Shown here: positions 22,116 to 32,301 of the stretch, piece after piece
How positions within the stretch are numbered: position 1 is the stretch's first letter
How the letters are laid out: each line of letters begins with the position of its first letter
DNA from: Collybiopsis luxurians FD-317 M1
Lineage: Eukaryota > Basidiomycota > Agaricomycetes > Agaricales > Omphalotaceae
Direction of reading: 5' to 3'
NCBI GenBank assembly: GCA_000827265.1
Contig: KN834764.1
Span: 81,347 to 145,346, forward strand
Length of the DNA stretch: 64,000 nt
Notes under the pieces: generated by a model
Told to the model about the DNA's origin: nothing
Seen by the model: only the letters and a program-made list of their open reading frames with translations
The model's database searches: none
Program-made: the position numbers and the translations under genes

Positions 22116-22995
22116 TCAGTAATGAAAGTGGTTATGGATACTTGTATGCTGGGAGTAGTCGTACACAGTGTTGCGGAACATGTTACCCCCAACGGTGTTA
22201 AACTGCCCTCCGCCAATGGAAGCATTGGCAAGGGTAGTTGTCGGGGTAACGGCAGTTGTGCTCCCGGCCTGTGATAACTCCGAGATGGCGGTCGAAGGTA
22301 CGTTCGAGCTCGTAGTACTGGCCCATTGCTCCTGCTGATCATTTAATTTCTGGTCCCGTGTTCTCGTAGGCAGTTCATCTTCCGCCCAGCGAGTCTTCAG
22401 TCGGGTGATTCCTCTCTGTGGAAATACCAGTCACTCTCTGCGCAACATACGCTAAGGAATGGGGACTCACGTCCAGCTCTGCAGTCCTCCTCTTAACTTC
22501 TGCCTGGAGTTTTCTAATCCTTCTCAAGTCTAACGCTCTCATCAAGCCTGCCATGAATCTATTTCGCCTATACAACACATCCACCAGCTGTTCACAATCT
22601 TCCATTGCCCTGGGTTCAATGTGATTTGTCGGAAGTTATTCGCTTTGAATGTCCAGCATCCTTTACTGACCTGGAAAGCTTTCGCAATCTGCTCTTAAGG
22701 TCGTCCGACATCTCCCTTTTTTCCTGCTCGGATGCCTTGCCATGCTCACGTAGCACCATATTCGACACAGATTGGAGCTCTTCGAATAACTCTCTGGCTG
22801 GATTTTCGTACCCTGACGATAGCAAGTTCACTTTCTGGAAAGTTGCTCAATACCTCGCTTCTTCAGAAAAAATATCAACTCACCCGTTCGATATTATCAA
22901 CCCTTCCTGGCCAACTCCCCAGGATAACAAACCCTTCGTCCATTAACGTACGAGATGCAAACTTGGCAATCGAACAAGATAAGATTATACCAATC
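22116..22995 (-). CDS. Coiled-coil protein with C-terminal amyloid-like GGQF/GGN motif (5' end unresolved)
   Basis: Four exons with consistent phases were read on the minus strand: 22995-22884, 22834-22671, 22609-22471 and 22415-22116, with GT-AG introns of 49-61 bp. The product, about 235 residues from the first readable exon, has a hydrophobic helix (IGIILSCSIAKFASRTLM), then charged helical coiled-coil stretches (ARELFEELQSVSNMVLREHG, RIRKLQAEVKRRTAEL), a Ser/Thr-rich linker, and the tail ANASIGGGQFNTVGGNMFRN followed by an Asn/His/Tyr-rich end (HTSIHNHFHY). The tail resembles the GGxFxxVxGN motifs of basidiomycete STAND proteins and RHIM/PP-type amyloid motifs. No start codon was found upstream; a palindromic element begins 139 bp away and may have displaced the 5' exon. 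Function unknown; a signalling or cell-death adaptor role is inference. Confidence 0.6.
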
Positions 22996-23268
22996 TGCTG
23001 CGGGGAGCTCTTGATGCGGAATCTGGATCAATATTCGCAATGAACTTTGTGCTGGGTTTGTGTACGGTTGGGCAAGAGGGTCGGTACGTTGGTGTTCAGT
23101 AGGTGACTGGCGACTGGTGCAGAGCAGCACCGCCACACTTGACCAACGAGTCTTTTCCCGGCCGAAAAATTTAAGGGGAAATGCTAAACACAATTATTAA
23201 TTTTTCGTAAGAAATTGAAATCCTTTTTCGTAGGAAAACTTTACCATTTACCCCCCGATTAAGAATAT

Positions 23269-23420
23269 CTTTCTCGTAAGATAAAATTGGCCTTTCGGCC
23301 CAGATAATGATTATCTTTTGGCCAAGAAAAAGGTAATCTTTCGGCTATGATAAAGATAACCTTTCGGCCAAGAAAAAGATTATCTTTCGGCGCAGACAAT
23401 GATAATCTTTCACGCCTGTT
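23269..23420. repeat. 23-bp tandem repeat, left arm of the palindromic element
   Basis: Seven units with exact 23-bp spacing, each starting with CTTTCGGCC or a one- or two-base variant, at 23269, 23292, 23315, 23338, 23361, 23384 and 23407. Spacers alternate between AAGAAAAAG-like and ATGATAAAG-like sequences. Confidence 0.88.
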
Positions 23421-23689
23421 AAATTTTAAATTTCTCCTTCGCGAAACCAAATGCCCGCTTTTTGCGGAAGTGCCGAAAAAGTGCTCAACTTTACATATAA
23501 TATATTCTACAGGTATCGCTCTGGTAACTGTACATCGTAGAGGGAAAATTCCTTCTCAGATACATGCAACTTCGCCCGCTGAAAGTCCGTTAAAGCCTCG
23601 AGATAACCATTTGCAAAGAAAACAGGCGCGCCTTTTCGGCGCTTCTGCAAAAAGCGGGCATTTGGTTTCGCGAAGGAAAAATTTAAAAT

Positions 23690-23850
23690 TTAACAGGCGT
23701 GAAAGATTATCATTATCTGCACCAAAAGATAATCTTTTTCTTGGCCGAAAGGTTATCTTTATCATAGCCGAAAGATTACCTTTTTCTTGGCCGAAAGATA
23801 ATCATTATCTGGGCCGAAAGGCCAATTTTATCTTACGAGAAAGATATTCT
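23690..23850. repeat. 23-bp tandem repeat, right arm of the palindromic element
   Basis: Reverse-complement copy of the array at 23269-23420, with GGCCGAAAG cores at the same spacing. Confidence 0.85.
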
Positions 23851-24189
23851 TAATCGGGGTAAATGGTAAAGTTTTCCTACGAAAAAGGATTTCAATTTCT
23901 TACGAAAAATTAATAATTGTGTTTAGCATTTCCCCTTAAATTTTTCGGCCGGGAAAAACTCGTCGGTCAGGTGTGCGCTCAAATCGCGACGGGCGCCTAA
24001 TGTTTTTCCCACTGCCGAACGGTCTTCCTCCGGGTTCCAGTCGATACTGTCTCAATGAGAGCTTAGATTCCTTGAGTGTAATCGATAAGTACCCCTCAAA
24101 ATGAATTATCTATGTGGTAGCAAAGTTCGAGAATAACTCAGATACATTCAGAGTGTAAAGCATCCATTCAGAGTTTTCTCCACCTGTTT

Positions 24190-24370
24190 TGTTCTGACAC
24201 TCGGATCAGTGGGTAGAAATTATGAAAACTTCGGCTCGTCGGAGACGGCGTACTCAGCCGCCGAGAGAACATACTCATCAGCGTAGGCGTTCCACTCCGC
24301 TTCGATATCACACTCATTATGGACGTCGCTGACCTAGGACGGGGACTCGGCCTCGGACTCAACAGAGCCT
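24190..24370 (-). pseudogene. Duplicated fragment of the AGC kinase C-terminal region
   Basis: The minus strand reads [39 protein letters not shown] and SRSFHNF. This copies the segment [20 protein letters not shown] and following residues of the kinase gene at about 26840-26650. It is cut off at both ends and lacks the kinase domain. Confidence 0.8.
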
Positions 24371-24531
24371 ACGGGGGATAGTCATGCTCGCGTGTCGGGA
24401 CCGGGACAACCCCACTCGGTGCATCCTTAACAGCTGGAGACCAAAGCGTAAATATAATTAAATTGCGAGTTAAGATTAGTAGATCCCAGAAACTGTGAAG
24501 TGAACATGACTTCAGAAGATGATATCCTACA

Positions 24532-26173
24532 CTACTGTTTCCACAGGATGACAGCTCTCATCCCCTGCCTCTCGATTTTCTCCATCTCAGACCCCTCCCG
24601 ATTGCAAAACCGCATCGTAAATTGTCGAAGGCAGGGTACCGCAGGAGACTTCCTTGTGGAACGGCGGCGCGAGGTGGGTTTGATCCATCGAGAGTCAACC
24701 ATCTTCATGACTAGCTGATCTTGAAAAGCCTCTGCGCTCGTAACCAGAGTCAAGGAGCGCAGATGAGGAACAAGAGGCTTTGTTTCCGGGCGAAGAGAGC
24801 TCTTTCGAGAGGCGTTCAGGCTCTCAATAAACTGCTCTGTGATAGGACTGTATTTATATTCAGTCGTGGTATCAATGATGGCGAGGTTTTCGAGAGTTGA
24901 GACTTGACGAAGTAGATCGACGAGGTCGGAGTCTGCGATCCCGACACTGTCGAGGTGAAGAGTAGTAAGAGGGAAGGACGACCGCTGCACGAATTCCATA
25001 AAGGGCTTTAGATTGAACCAGAAGCCCCTGTTTGGAGTGTCATCGTAATAACCCTCTTCTGAATCTTCATAATCGTCTTCCACTTCCTCGGTTCAATGCG
25101 AAGAGTTGTAAGTGAAGGGCACGCGAAGAAAGGGAATATAGAGTCCTCCGACATGTCGAAGTCGTCCACAGGTCCATAATCATCATAAAGCCGTAAAGTC
25201 CAGCTATCCATCGAAGCAAACGTCATGCATTCCCTCTTTGAAGTGAAACTTTCAAAAATGCGCTCGTCAGTCACGAGTGATACCAGGTTGGGCATGAAGA
25301 AGGTGAGAAAGACCACATTGAGAGCGCTTGAATCTATGTGCAGATAACGAATCGGCGCAAAAATACTCTTTTCTAACTTGTTAGAGGGAAAAGAGTTACC
25401 GAAGTTTAACTCTTGCAATCTTGGTGCGGCATTCAAGAAGGGAATCAAAATATCCTCATTATGGTTTTCCAGGCTCTCAAGGAGAGGCAAGTGGAGAGCT
25501 TGTCCATTGGGCCGCAACAATACATCCTTGAACGTATCGGCTGCTTTCTTTGTAAGATAGACTTCGCCAGCGATCCATCTGCCCGAATATTTGCGTCATG
25601 ATAGGATGCAATGTACCGTCCTTCAAAAAGGGCGACACGTTCAAGGCAAGATGAACCGTCATTGGACCCCGAACGGACCGACCAAGAACGCCCGCCAAAG
25701 AAGCAAAGTATCCCTCGTACTTTATCGGCGCGTTCCAGTCCCACTTTAGCGACACCCTAGACCACAAACTCGACATGGAGACAGCGATCCTCCGCCAGCG
25801 CAGGATTATTCTGGAGGGAGCGAACGGTTCTCGAAGATGGATCTGACACTACAAAGTGACTCATGTCGCAGGATTCTTCGAATATGCGGCACAGAATCTC
25901 GTTGGGGACTTTCCGAATAAGTGCGCGCAGAGATTTGGCTTGAGCCGCGGTGTTCAGCCAGTCTCTCTTCCGCGTTTCCACCGATGCTCTCTGGGCGTCT
26001 AAGTGGCAAAGGTTCGCGTCGAGGATTCGTAAGTTTTGTTCTGCAACCTGCTCAAAAGCCTCGATGTGCTGCGGTGGGACTAAGTCAGGGGTACTTTCCG
26101 AGTGGGATTTTTCGCGTAAGCTGGCAAAGTCTGGGAAGGAGACGGTGTAGTCACTTTTGGAGTGGAGTTGCAT
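24532..26173 (-). pseudogene. F-box/LRR-like gene broken by apparent frameshifts
   Basis: Agaricomycete-type F-box protein. Start MQLHSKSDYTVSF at 26173; then a coiled N-terminus and the F-box (LIRKVPNEILCRIFEESCDM, later IILRWRRIAVSMSSLWS). Next come PMTVHLALNVSPFLKDGTLH and LRR-like segments (LPLLESLENHNEDILIPFLN, FPLTTLHLDSVGIADSDLVD), ending at the stop at 24532. The reading frame changes without a plausible intron near 25835, between about 25580 and 25540, and near 25085. Each break needs a 1-nt shift. Either this is a recent pseudogene or the assembly has indels here. F-box proteins normally act as SCF ubiquitin-ligase adaptors. Confidence 0.7.
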
Positions 26174-26367
26174 GTCGTGGAGGATGGGCAAAAGTGAGCT
26201 GAGGGAACTGGAAGAAATAAAAAAACAATGATCTGCGTTCCACCGCCGGTATTTGATTAAACCAACAAGAAACCAAAGCATCAACTCGTGTTTCAGGAAA
26301 AAGATAATATCAATCTAAGGCTACATACCTCGTCTTACATCTACATTTACACAAAATACAACAAAAC

Positions 26368-29198
26368 TCATTGGCCTACAAACCTCTGAACCTTCCCCAA
26401 TCGTCTTTCCAGCGTAGCTATATCTTCCATAATCGCCGCATGTCTCACCTCCAAATCATCCAACGTCTCATGCTCAAACGAAATACTCGAACCTGTCCTC
26501 TCCCGCCCAACCGCCCCAGTAGTCGCACCCCTGCCCGGAGCCACATTTTCACTTTCACTTTCCAGATCCAGATCCCGACTCGTCGCCTTCTTCAACGAAC
26601 CACCCGAAACCGATCTACTCCTCCTAGTCCCAGGCGCTGAACCCGACGCCAGCGCGAGATTATGAAAGCTCCGGCTCGTCAGAGAAGGCGTGCTCAGCCG
26701 CTGAGAGAACGTACTCGTCAGCGTAGGCGTTCCACTCCGCTTCGACATCATACTCATCATGGACATCGCTGACCCAGGACGGGGACTCGGACTCGGACTC
26801 GGCGGAGCTTCAGATTCGGTATCCATCGACGTATCCTCTGTATCGCTCTCCGTCGTTAACCCATCACCAGAGTCAGAATCGACACCTTGACCACTACCAT
26901 TGGCACCAAAAAACCTCCCAATCCCGCTCGACTGGCCGCTCGGGTCTCGTTGATATTGCAAAGAGGAGCGCTCAAACCTGGGTATCGAATCGGGAACGAA
27001 TCGCAGTTCCTTCCGAATCGCTGTACCACCCGAACGACTCAACGAAGATCTCGTCGCAATTCCTGTCCCATACGAGTTGAGGATGCGAGGTTTACGCCCG
27101 CTTTCGAGGACCTTTTTGCGAGCACTCATGCCGATACAGTCGACGAGTTGCTTCATCGCTTCTCGGTCTGAAACTGCTCGGCGGGTAATTGTGCGTCGGA
27201 CGGTGCTGTTCAAGGTTCGGGGAAGCGTTTGGACGTGATAAGGAGTAGTGGTCAGGTCTGTATGTCGGACAGGCGTGCTGAATGTGTGGGCCGCATTCGA
27301 GGGCGTAAGGAAACTTTTATGACTTCCAGGTAGAGGTAAAGTCTGGGCTTGAGGTGTAGGGGTAAGCCAAGCCGATGGTATACGAAGCGGCCGTGGGGTA
27401 TTCAAGGTGGGGAAAGTTGTCGGCGACAGCCCATTGTAGATGTGTCGTTCTCCATCGGCGGCTGGCTCCATGTGAACCTCCGGAAAGGCATCCCGAGCTG
27501 GACCCCAGGAGAAGCCGATGAAAGCGCTAGCGCTGGTGCTGGATGCTTCTGATAATGGACTGTTCTTGAGGGAGGCTGTGTCGTGCAAAATAGAGAGACC
27601 CGGAGAGGATGTCGCGGCAGAGGATTGGAAGAAGGCGGAGAAGGCAAAAGGCTGAGAGAACTCCTCTGAAGGACGTTCACCTGTATGACTTTTTATTTCA
27701 GGTGTCACATAGCTGAATTGAGGGAGGTGGAGATGAGGGGGTTTGTTTTCTGAACGAGGAATATTTTGTAAAATCTGATTGGCACTACTAGAAAAGATCC
27801 GTCTTACGTTGAGATAAGGTAGCCCAGTCAACACCTTTGAAGAATGAGTGCTGCGTAATTTCATCGAAGTTCCGCCGACCCAAACGAAATTCCGCATCCG
27901 TAAGTAATCTGGGAAGCCTGTTACATTGTGACTTTGAGTTGGCAAAACGGCACTCGCCTTTGGAGAAAGTCCTGATATTCTACAGATAAAGATATGTTAT
28001 GATTAAATCTGATATTTCTCTGGTGAAAACGTCGGTCTCGATTCTAATCAATTGAAAGGCCTCACTCACGCGATGGTCCATGATCTTAAAATAAGTTCGC
28101 CGGATGTCTTCTGCGAAGAAAGGCGCTACTCCATACCCCATTTCGTACAACATGGCTCCCAGACTCCACCAGTCTGTTTCCAAGCCATATACTTCATCTT
28201 CGTTAGCTAGCGCAGGATCCTGACTGTCTTCAATCTCCAAAGCCACTAGAGCCCGCTCATGTGCCTTCAGGATTTCGGGCGATATGTAGTCGCAAGTTCC
28301 GCAGGGAACAAGACAGTACTGCTTTGGTACGACACGATTTCCGTCTGAAGCCGGGGGTAGGAGAGGGGCTGCAGAACCAAAGTCTATCAATTGAACTTGG
28401 GCGGTCGGGGTTATTACGAAATTATGAGGTTTGATATCGCTGAGACGCTAGTTAGAAGAAGATCATAGTCATTATATAAAGTAAGCGCACCGATGCACAA
28501 ATCCTTGGCTATGGCACCAATTTATAGCACTGACGATCTGGGGCGCCCACCACCGTAGATCGTCTTCTGAGATTCGTCCTTCTAAAGGACTAGACTCGAG
28601 TACATCCCAAAGCGTGCCGCCCTCAGCATAATCCATGACGAGATTGAGGTGTGTTGGTGTATGATAGGCACATAACAAGTGGGGAGCCCAGCAAGTTTGG
28701 GTGCGCAGAGCCTTAAGCAGAATATCTCGTTCAAATTGAGGAGAGCATTGCTGAGCAATTATGAGACGAGCATGGATGGAATCATTCGAACCGATTCACC
28801 TCTCGAGTCCGTAGCGCAAACTTCTTTTCGATAGACTTTCGTACATATACGCGACTGTTCAACTGACAAGTCACAACGTCGATCTATACTCGATTTGAGG
28901 GAAAAATTCATGAAAACTCTTGGATACATACTCACCACACCGAATTGACCGTATTCTAATGTACCCAATACCTGCAGATCTCGGTCCTGAAATCGTAGGT
29001 TGTCGATTTCCGTGGTTCTTGCTGGTATAAGCATGAGCACAATGGTTGAGATTTCGATAATTACTGCTCACCGGTCTTCCCTATGACGAGATGACCGTGT
29101 AGAAGGCGGTCAAGAGCCAAAGCATCTTGGTCTTCGTCCCCAGTGCTCTTCAGGAGCTCTTGAATTCTTTTCTTCCGGTGGATCCAAGGCGAAGACAT
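26368..29198 (-). CDS. AGC-family protein kinase with long disordered tail
   Basis: Ser/Thr kinase of the AGC class, resembling the DMPK/MRCK-like kinases of basidiomycetes. Start [20 protein letters not shown] at 29198. A glycine-loop variant [11 protein letters not shown] precedes [13 protein letters not shown], whose Lys should be the ATP-binding one. The hinge area reads [17 protein letters not shown]. The catalytic loop FVHRDIKPHNF is formed across an intron, followed by [21 protein letters not shown] and [12 protein letters not shown]. After the C-terminal extension ([19 protein letters not shown] in the spliced frame) comes a Ser/Pro-rich region of about 450 residues without a known domain, with a short coiled coil at the end ([14 protein letters not shown], stop 26368). 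All catalytic residues are present. It is divergent from the vip1-like gene 225 bp away. Confidence 0.85.
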
Positions 29199-29423
29199 GC
29201 ATTAGTTAAAATATTCGTCGTCGACTGGATCGCGGAAGAGATCGATGGAGGTTGCGCGCAAGAGCATCGGACCCAACTCAGCCGTTTTTCAACTTCCTGA
29301 GCACGTGATTTAAAGCGTGACCGTGACATGGAGTCAGGCCCGAACTTGCCGTTTGACGTCATCGACTCTTGGGTATCAGACGCGACCTTTGCAGTTTCAG
29401 CTTTTCTCTTTCATACCACCATC
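29199..29423. promoter_or_regulatory. Divergent promoter, AGC kinase / vip1-like gene
   Basis: 225 bp between the two divergent start codons. No individual factor site can be named. Confidence 0.45.
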
Positions 29424-30503
29424 ATGTCCACCTACAACGTTAACGTAGGTTTACCTTATCAGCTTCGGCTTTCTAGATCTCGCTCATATCCATTCAGGTC
29501 TCTGGAATCAGTACCAGCACTTCAGAATCCAGCCTTCATGATTTCTTTTCGTATGTTCATCACCGTTTTGAACAAGCACGCTGTCTCACTTTTATATCGC
29601 TAGATTCTGTGGAAAGTAGGCAAACTTTCTTCATCTTCTGCAGGAATCCAACCAATAGATTCCCTTAGGATCGACAAGATCGAGCACAAAGGAACCGAGG
29701 CCTTGGTCTACTTTGAGAAAGCTTCCGCAGCAAAGACTGCCTTGATGGTAAGGAAAATAGTTCAGATGCTCATGAAACCAAATCTCACTTAGGTGCTCTT
29801 CAGCTCAACGGTGGAGCTCTTGACGGATCTACACTCACCGTTACTTCAGACACAGTTCATCCAGACGAGCACGAAGAAAGCAAAGACGAACATATTGATC
29901 AGACCGACAAGCCAAGGGCTGGAAGTGTGTATGATCGCTTTGATCTATCGTTGTAACCCTCACGATACCTCTCATAGTCGCCGCAGAATATCTAGCCAGG
30001 GGTTATACCCTCTCTGACTCCGTTTTACAGCGCGCGATCGAGATGGATAGTAAGTTCCCTGCAAATCGGCAAACGAGTATATTGGCTAACCTGTTTGTTC
30101 AGACCAGAAAGGGATCTCGAAAAAGTTCCTTTCTTATTTCAACTCTTTAGATTCCAGTATCGGCTCCAAGGCCCTTGGTCCCGATAAGACAATCACAGGC
30201 AAATTATCAGAGACAATCTCAGCAGCCACTCAACAGGCGAAGACCGTTGATGAGCAGAAGGGTGTCTCCAAAACTGCGCATGAGGTACGGCCTGACCTCC
30301 CTGACCTAATGCATGATAAATTGACTGTGGAACCTTGATAGTATTACACCAAAGCTCTCAGCTCTCCTTTCGGAAAGCGGGTATTCGACTTTTACACGAC
30401 GACTTCCAAGCAGGTGCTCGACATTCACGAAGAGGCTAAGCGGATTCAGAACGCGAATAAACCTGCTCCTGCCGCTGCTCCTGCCACCGAGACGACTGCT
30501 TAA
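29424..30503 (+). CDS. vip1: vip1-like RRM protein
   Basis: RNA-binding protein similar to S. pombe Vip1. The N-terminal RRM is spread over several exons: MSTYNVN, VSGISTSTSESSLHDFF, FCGK, then IDSLRIDKIEHKGTEALVYF (RNP-like) and LNGGALDGSTLTVTSD. The C-terminus follows the family pattern: DKPRAG, EYLARGYTLSDSVLQRAIEM, QKGISKKFLSYFNSL, SSPFGKRVFDFYTTTSKQV, and an Ala/Pro tail ending at 30503. The junction between FCGK and IQPIDSL (about 29615-29643) would need a 28-bp intron and is one base out of phase, so an unrecognised splice or a 1-nt assembly error is likely there. Confidence 0.82.
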
Positions 30504-31600
30504 TCATGGACACGGTTGATATGGTTGATATTTGATCTGCCTAAGGGAACGAATACTGTAATACACGTAGTGTTGATTGTACAGATCATGACTTTGTATT
30601 TTATTTCTTACAGTTATGTTTGGACTCTGCTCGGAAAGATAGGCCATTGGCCCGATTCAAGTGTAAAGTTGAGGAATTAAGTATCCGTACATCGTATACC
30701 CTTTAAACTCTAGAGAAGGCGACGTCGCATGTTGTCAGTTAAAATTATTAGGTTAACTTCGCATTAGATATGATTCCAACTTTCTTGTCGAGGGGGAAGT
30801 CGACTGGTCTTTTCCCGACTCGCACAAAATACAAAATACACTGATCAGATCTGTCCGAAAGTTGCGCTTCATCAACGTCTACATCTTAATTTTTAATTTT
30901 TTTTCAGAATTCTTCAATGCCACAGGAAAGTAAAACTAAGTACTAAGGCCTCAGGAACAGGGGATGGCGACACCTTACAGTCGCATGCCGGCAAGTATTA
31001 GTAACCTCTGAGCCGTAAGGTTTGACTCCCATTTTTCCTCACGCATGGGCATAGCAGTGGAAGAGCGGATTTGCTTGCCAAGCTCAGTGTATTGCACAAG
31101 TGATTGTAGTCCTATTACTTCCTCACCCGGTGAATGGAGGCACCTTCATCAGCAGCAAGCAAGGTGAAGTTGGCCACGAGAGTGGTTCTTTCATATCCTC
31201 GGTTGTAACCTACCTTCTGGCTCACCTAGTAACTCGGTAAAGCTGCGAGCATAGGAATTTGATCTGCATCATTGGAAGAGTCAGAATCTTCTAAAGGCCA
31301 ATAATAACACAAATGATCTCCAGGCATGTCACCGAGTTATTAGTTTGAAGATAGCTTCTGTGTCTCATGATCTGTCAGGCCATATTCTGCAGCATTCATG
31401 AGCAGTTTGTGCAATGTGAAGCTGCTACTACCCAATGGATTATGGCATTGCCGAGTTACCTGATGAACGTTAAGTATAAATTGTAGTAGTTTTGGCAAAA
31501 AATTGACAGTGTATCTATTGCATGAAATACCATTTACAGAACAGGGTCCCAAATACTGTATTCAGCCAGGGACACTTATAATCATTCATCTGAGAGATTA
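30504..31600. other. Intergenic, retroelement-derived in part
   Basis: About 30885-30955 carries a LINE 3' end (separate entry). The remainder up to the STAND relic has no recognised gene. Confidence 0.5.
30885..30955 (-). mobile_element. LINE 3' end, same family as 54827-55954
   Basis: The minus strand ends CTTAGTACTTAGTTTTAC, CCTGTGGCATTGAAGA and an A-rich tail. It matches the 3' end of the element at 54.8 kb (CTTAGTACTTAGACTTAC, CCTGTGGCAATGAAGA, A-rich). How far it extends to the right is unclear. Confidence 0.6.
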
Positions 31601-31619
31601 TGGTTAAGTTGTGAAGACA

Positions 31620-32301
31620 CCTTTTAGCACCAGATTAATGCCCAATATTTTCAAATAAAAATTTTTCCTCTGCAAACATTGTTCTAGCTTCAGTGATTTT
31701 ATTTTCCATCCAACAAATTTGACCCAAGCTTTGAAGACATAATGCAGTACCAAGTGGGTTCCCAACCTTTTTGAATGCATCCTTTGCCTCAGTAAGTATT
31801 TGACTAGCTTCAGGATACTGTACCACTTCACTCAATTTGACAGTCACAGGTCACAGAGCCTTAAAATGTCGAAATGTTTGAATCATTGTTTGAATTAGAC
31901 CTGGTGCATCTGAGCATATTTCGCAAGGGACAAAATAAATTTTATCCTTAAATTTTGCCTTGACCTTTTCATTCTTGAGAATATGCAGAGCCAGAGCTGT
32001 TTCTCCCATCCCACCTGCCCCCAAGATAGCCAAATGGGCTGGTTCATTCTGAACCAATAGCTCAACAGCTTCAGCTATTAATTCCTCCCTTCCAGTGAAG
32101 ACAGTAGGAGCGGTGGGAGTCATCAGTTTGATCTGCCTTTTATTTGTAGGAAGTTGTGTCAGGGGTCCAAATTCCGACAAAGAAACGATTCGATATCTTG
32201 CTCATATGTGATGGTGGGGCTCTGAACTGCTTGTGTCTCCCCCCAGCATTATAAATGAATTGGCCACTAGGGACTGAAAAATGGTGAGCTCTGCTGAACA
32301 T
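31620..32301 (-). pseudogene. Truncated NB-TPR STAND (NLR-like) gene, copy 1
   Basis: Starts with MFSRAHHFSVPSGQFIYNAG at 32301, the N-terminal motif typical of mushroom STAND proteins. A plausible intron (about 32182-32137) leads to the NTPase start: PTVFTGREELIAEAVELLV, AHLAILGAGGMGETALAL and KIYFVPCEICSDAPGLIQTM. The Walker A lysine is replaced by Glu (GMGET). Right after FRHFKAL and a stop, the sequence jumps into TPR units (AKDAFKKVGNPLGTALCLQS, LGQICWMENKITEARTMFAE), so the rest of the NTPase and the winged-helix part are deleted. Intact relatives are NLR-type immune or allorecognition receptors. Confidence 0.8.

Larger units (their letters stand above)
23134..23975. mobile_element. Palindromic non-autonomous transposon-like element
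   Basis: The two halves are near-perfect reverse complements around a short centre at about 23480-23620. Outer ends are CACACTTGACCAACGAGT and, on the other side reversed, CACACCTGACCGACGAGT. A further 60 bp or more matches exactly, including CCCGGCCGAAAAATTT. Each arm holds a strict 23-bp tandem repeat. Flanking CGC on both sides is a possible 3-bp target duplication. There is no transposase; the long open frames inside are by-products of the palindrome. Terminal CACAC and a 3-bp duplication would suit a CACTA-like family, but this is tentative. Confidence 0.8.

Noticed and set aside
23269..23850. CRISPR-like array (repeats at constant spacing)
   Set aside because: Eukaryotic context; unit and spacer are both repeated with no unique spacers, and no cas genes. 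It is a subterminal transposon repeat.
23347..23853. 168-codon open frame, with a 69-codon partner on the other strand
   Set aside because: It lies fully in the palindromic element and exists because a low-complexity 23-bp array lacks stops; the same peptide appears in both orientations.
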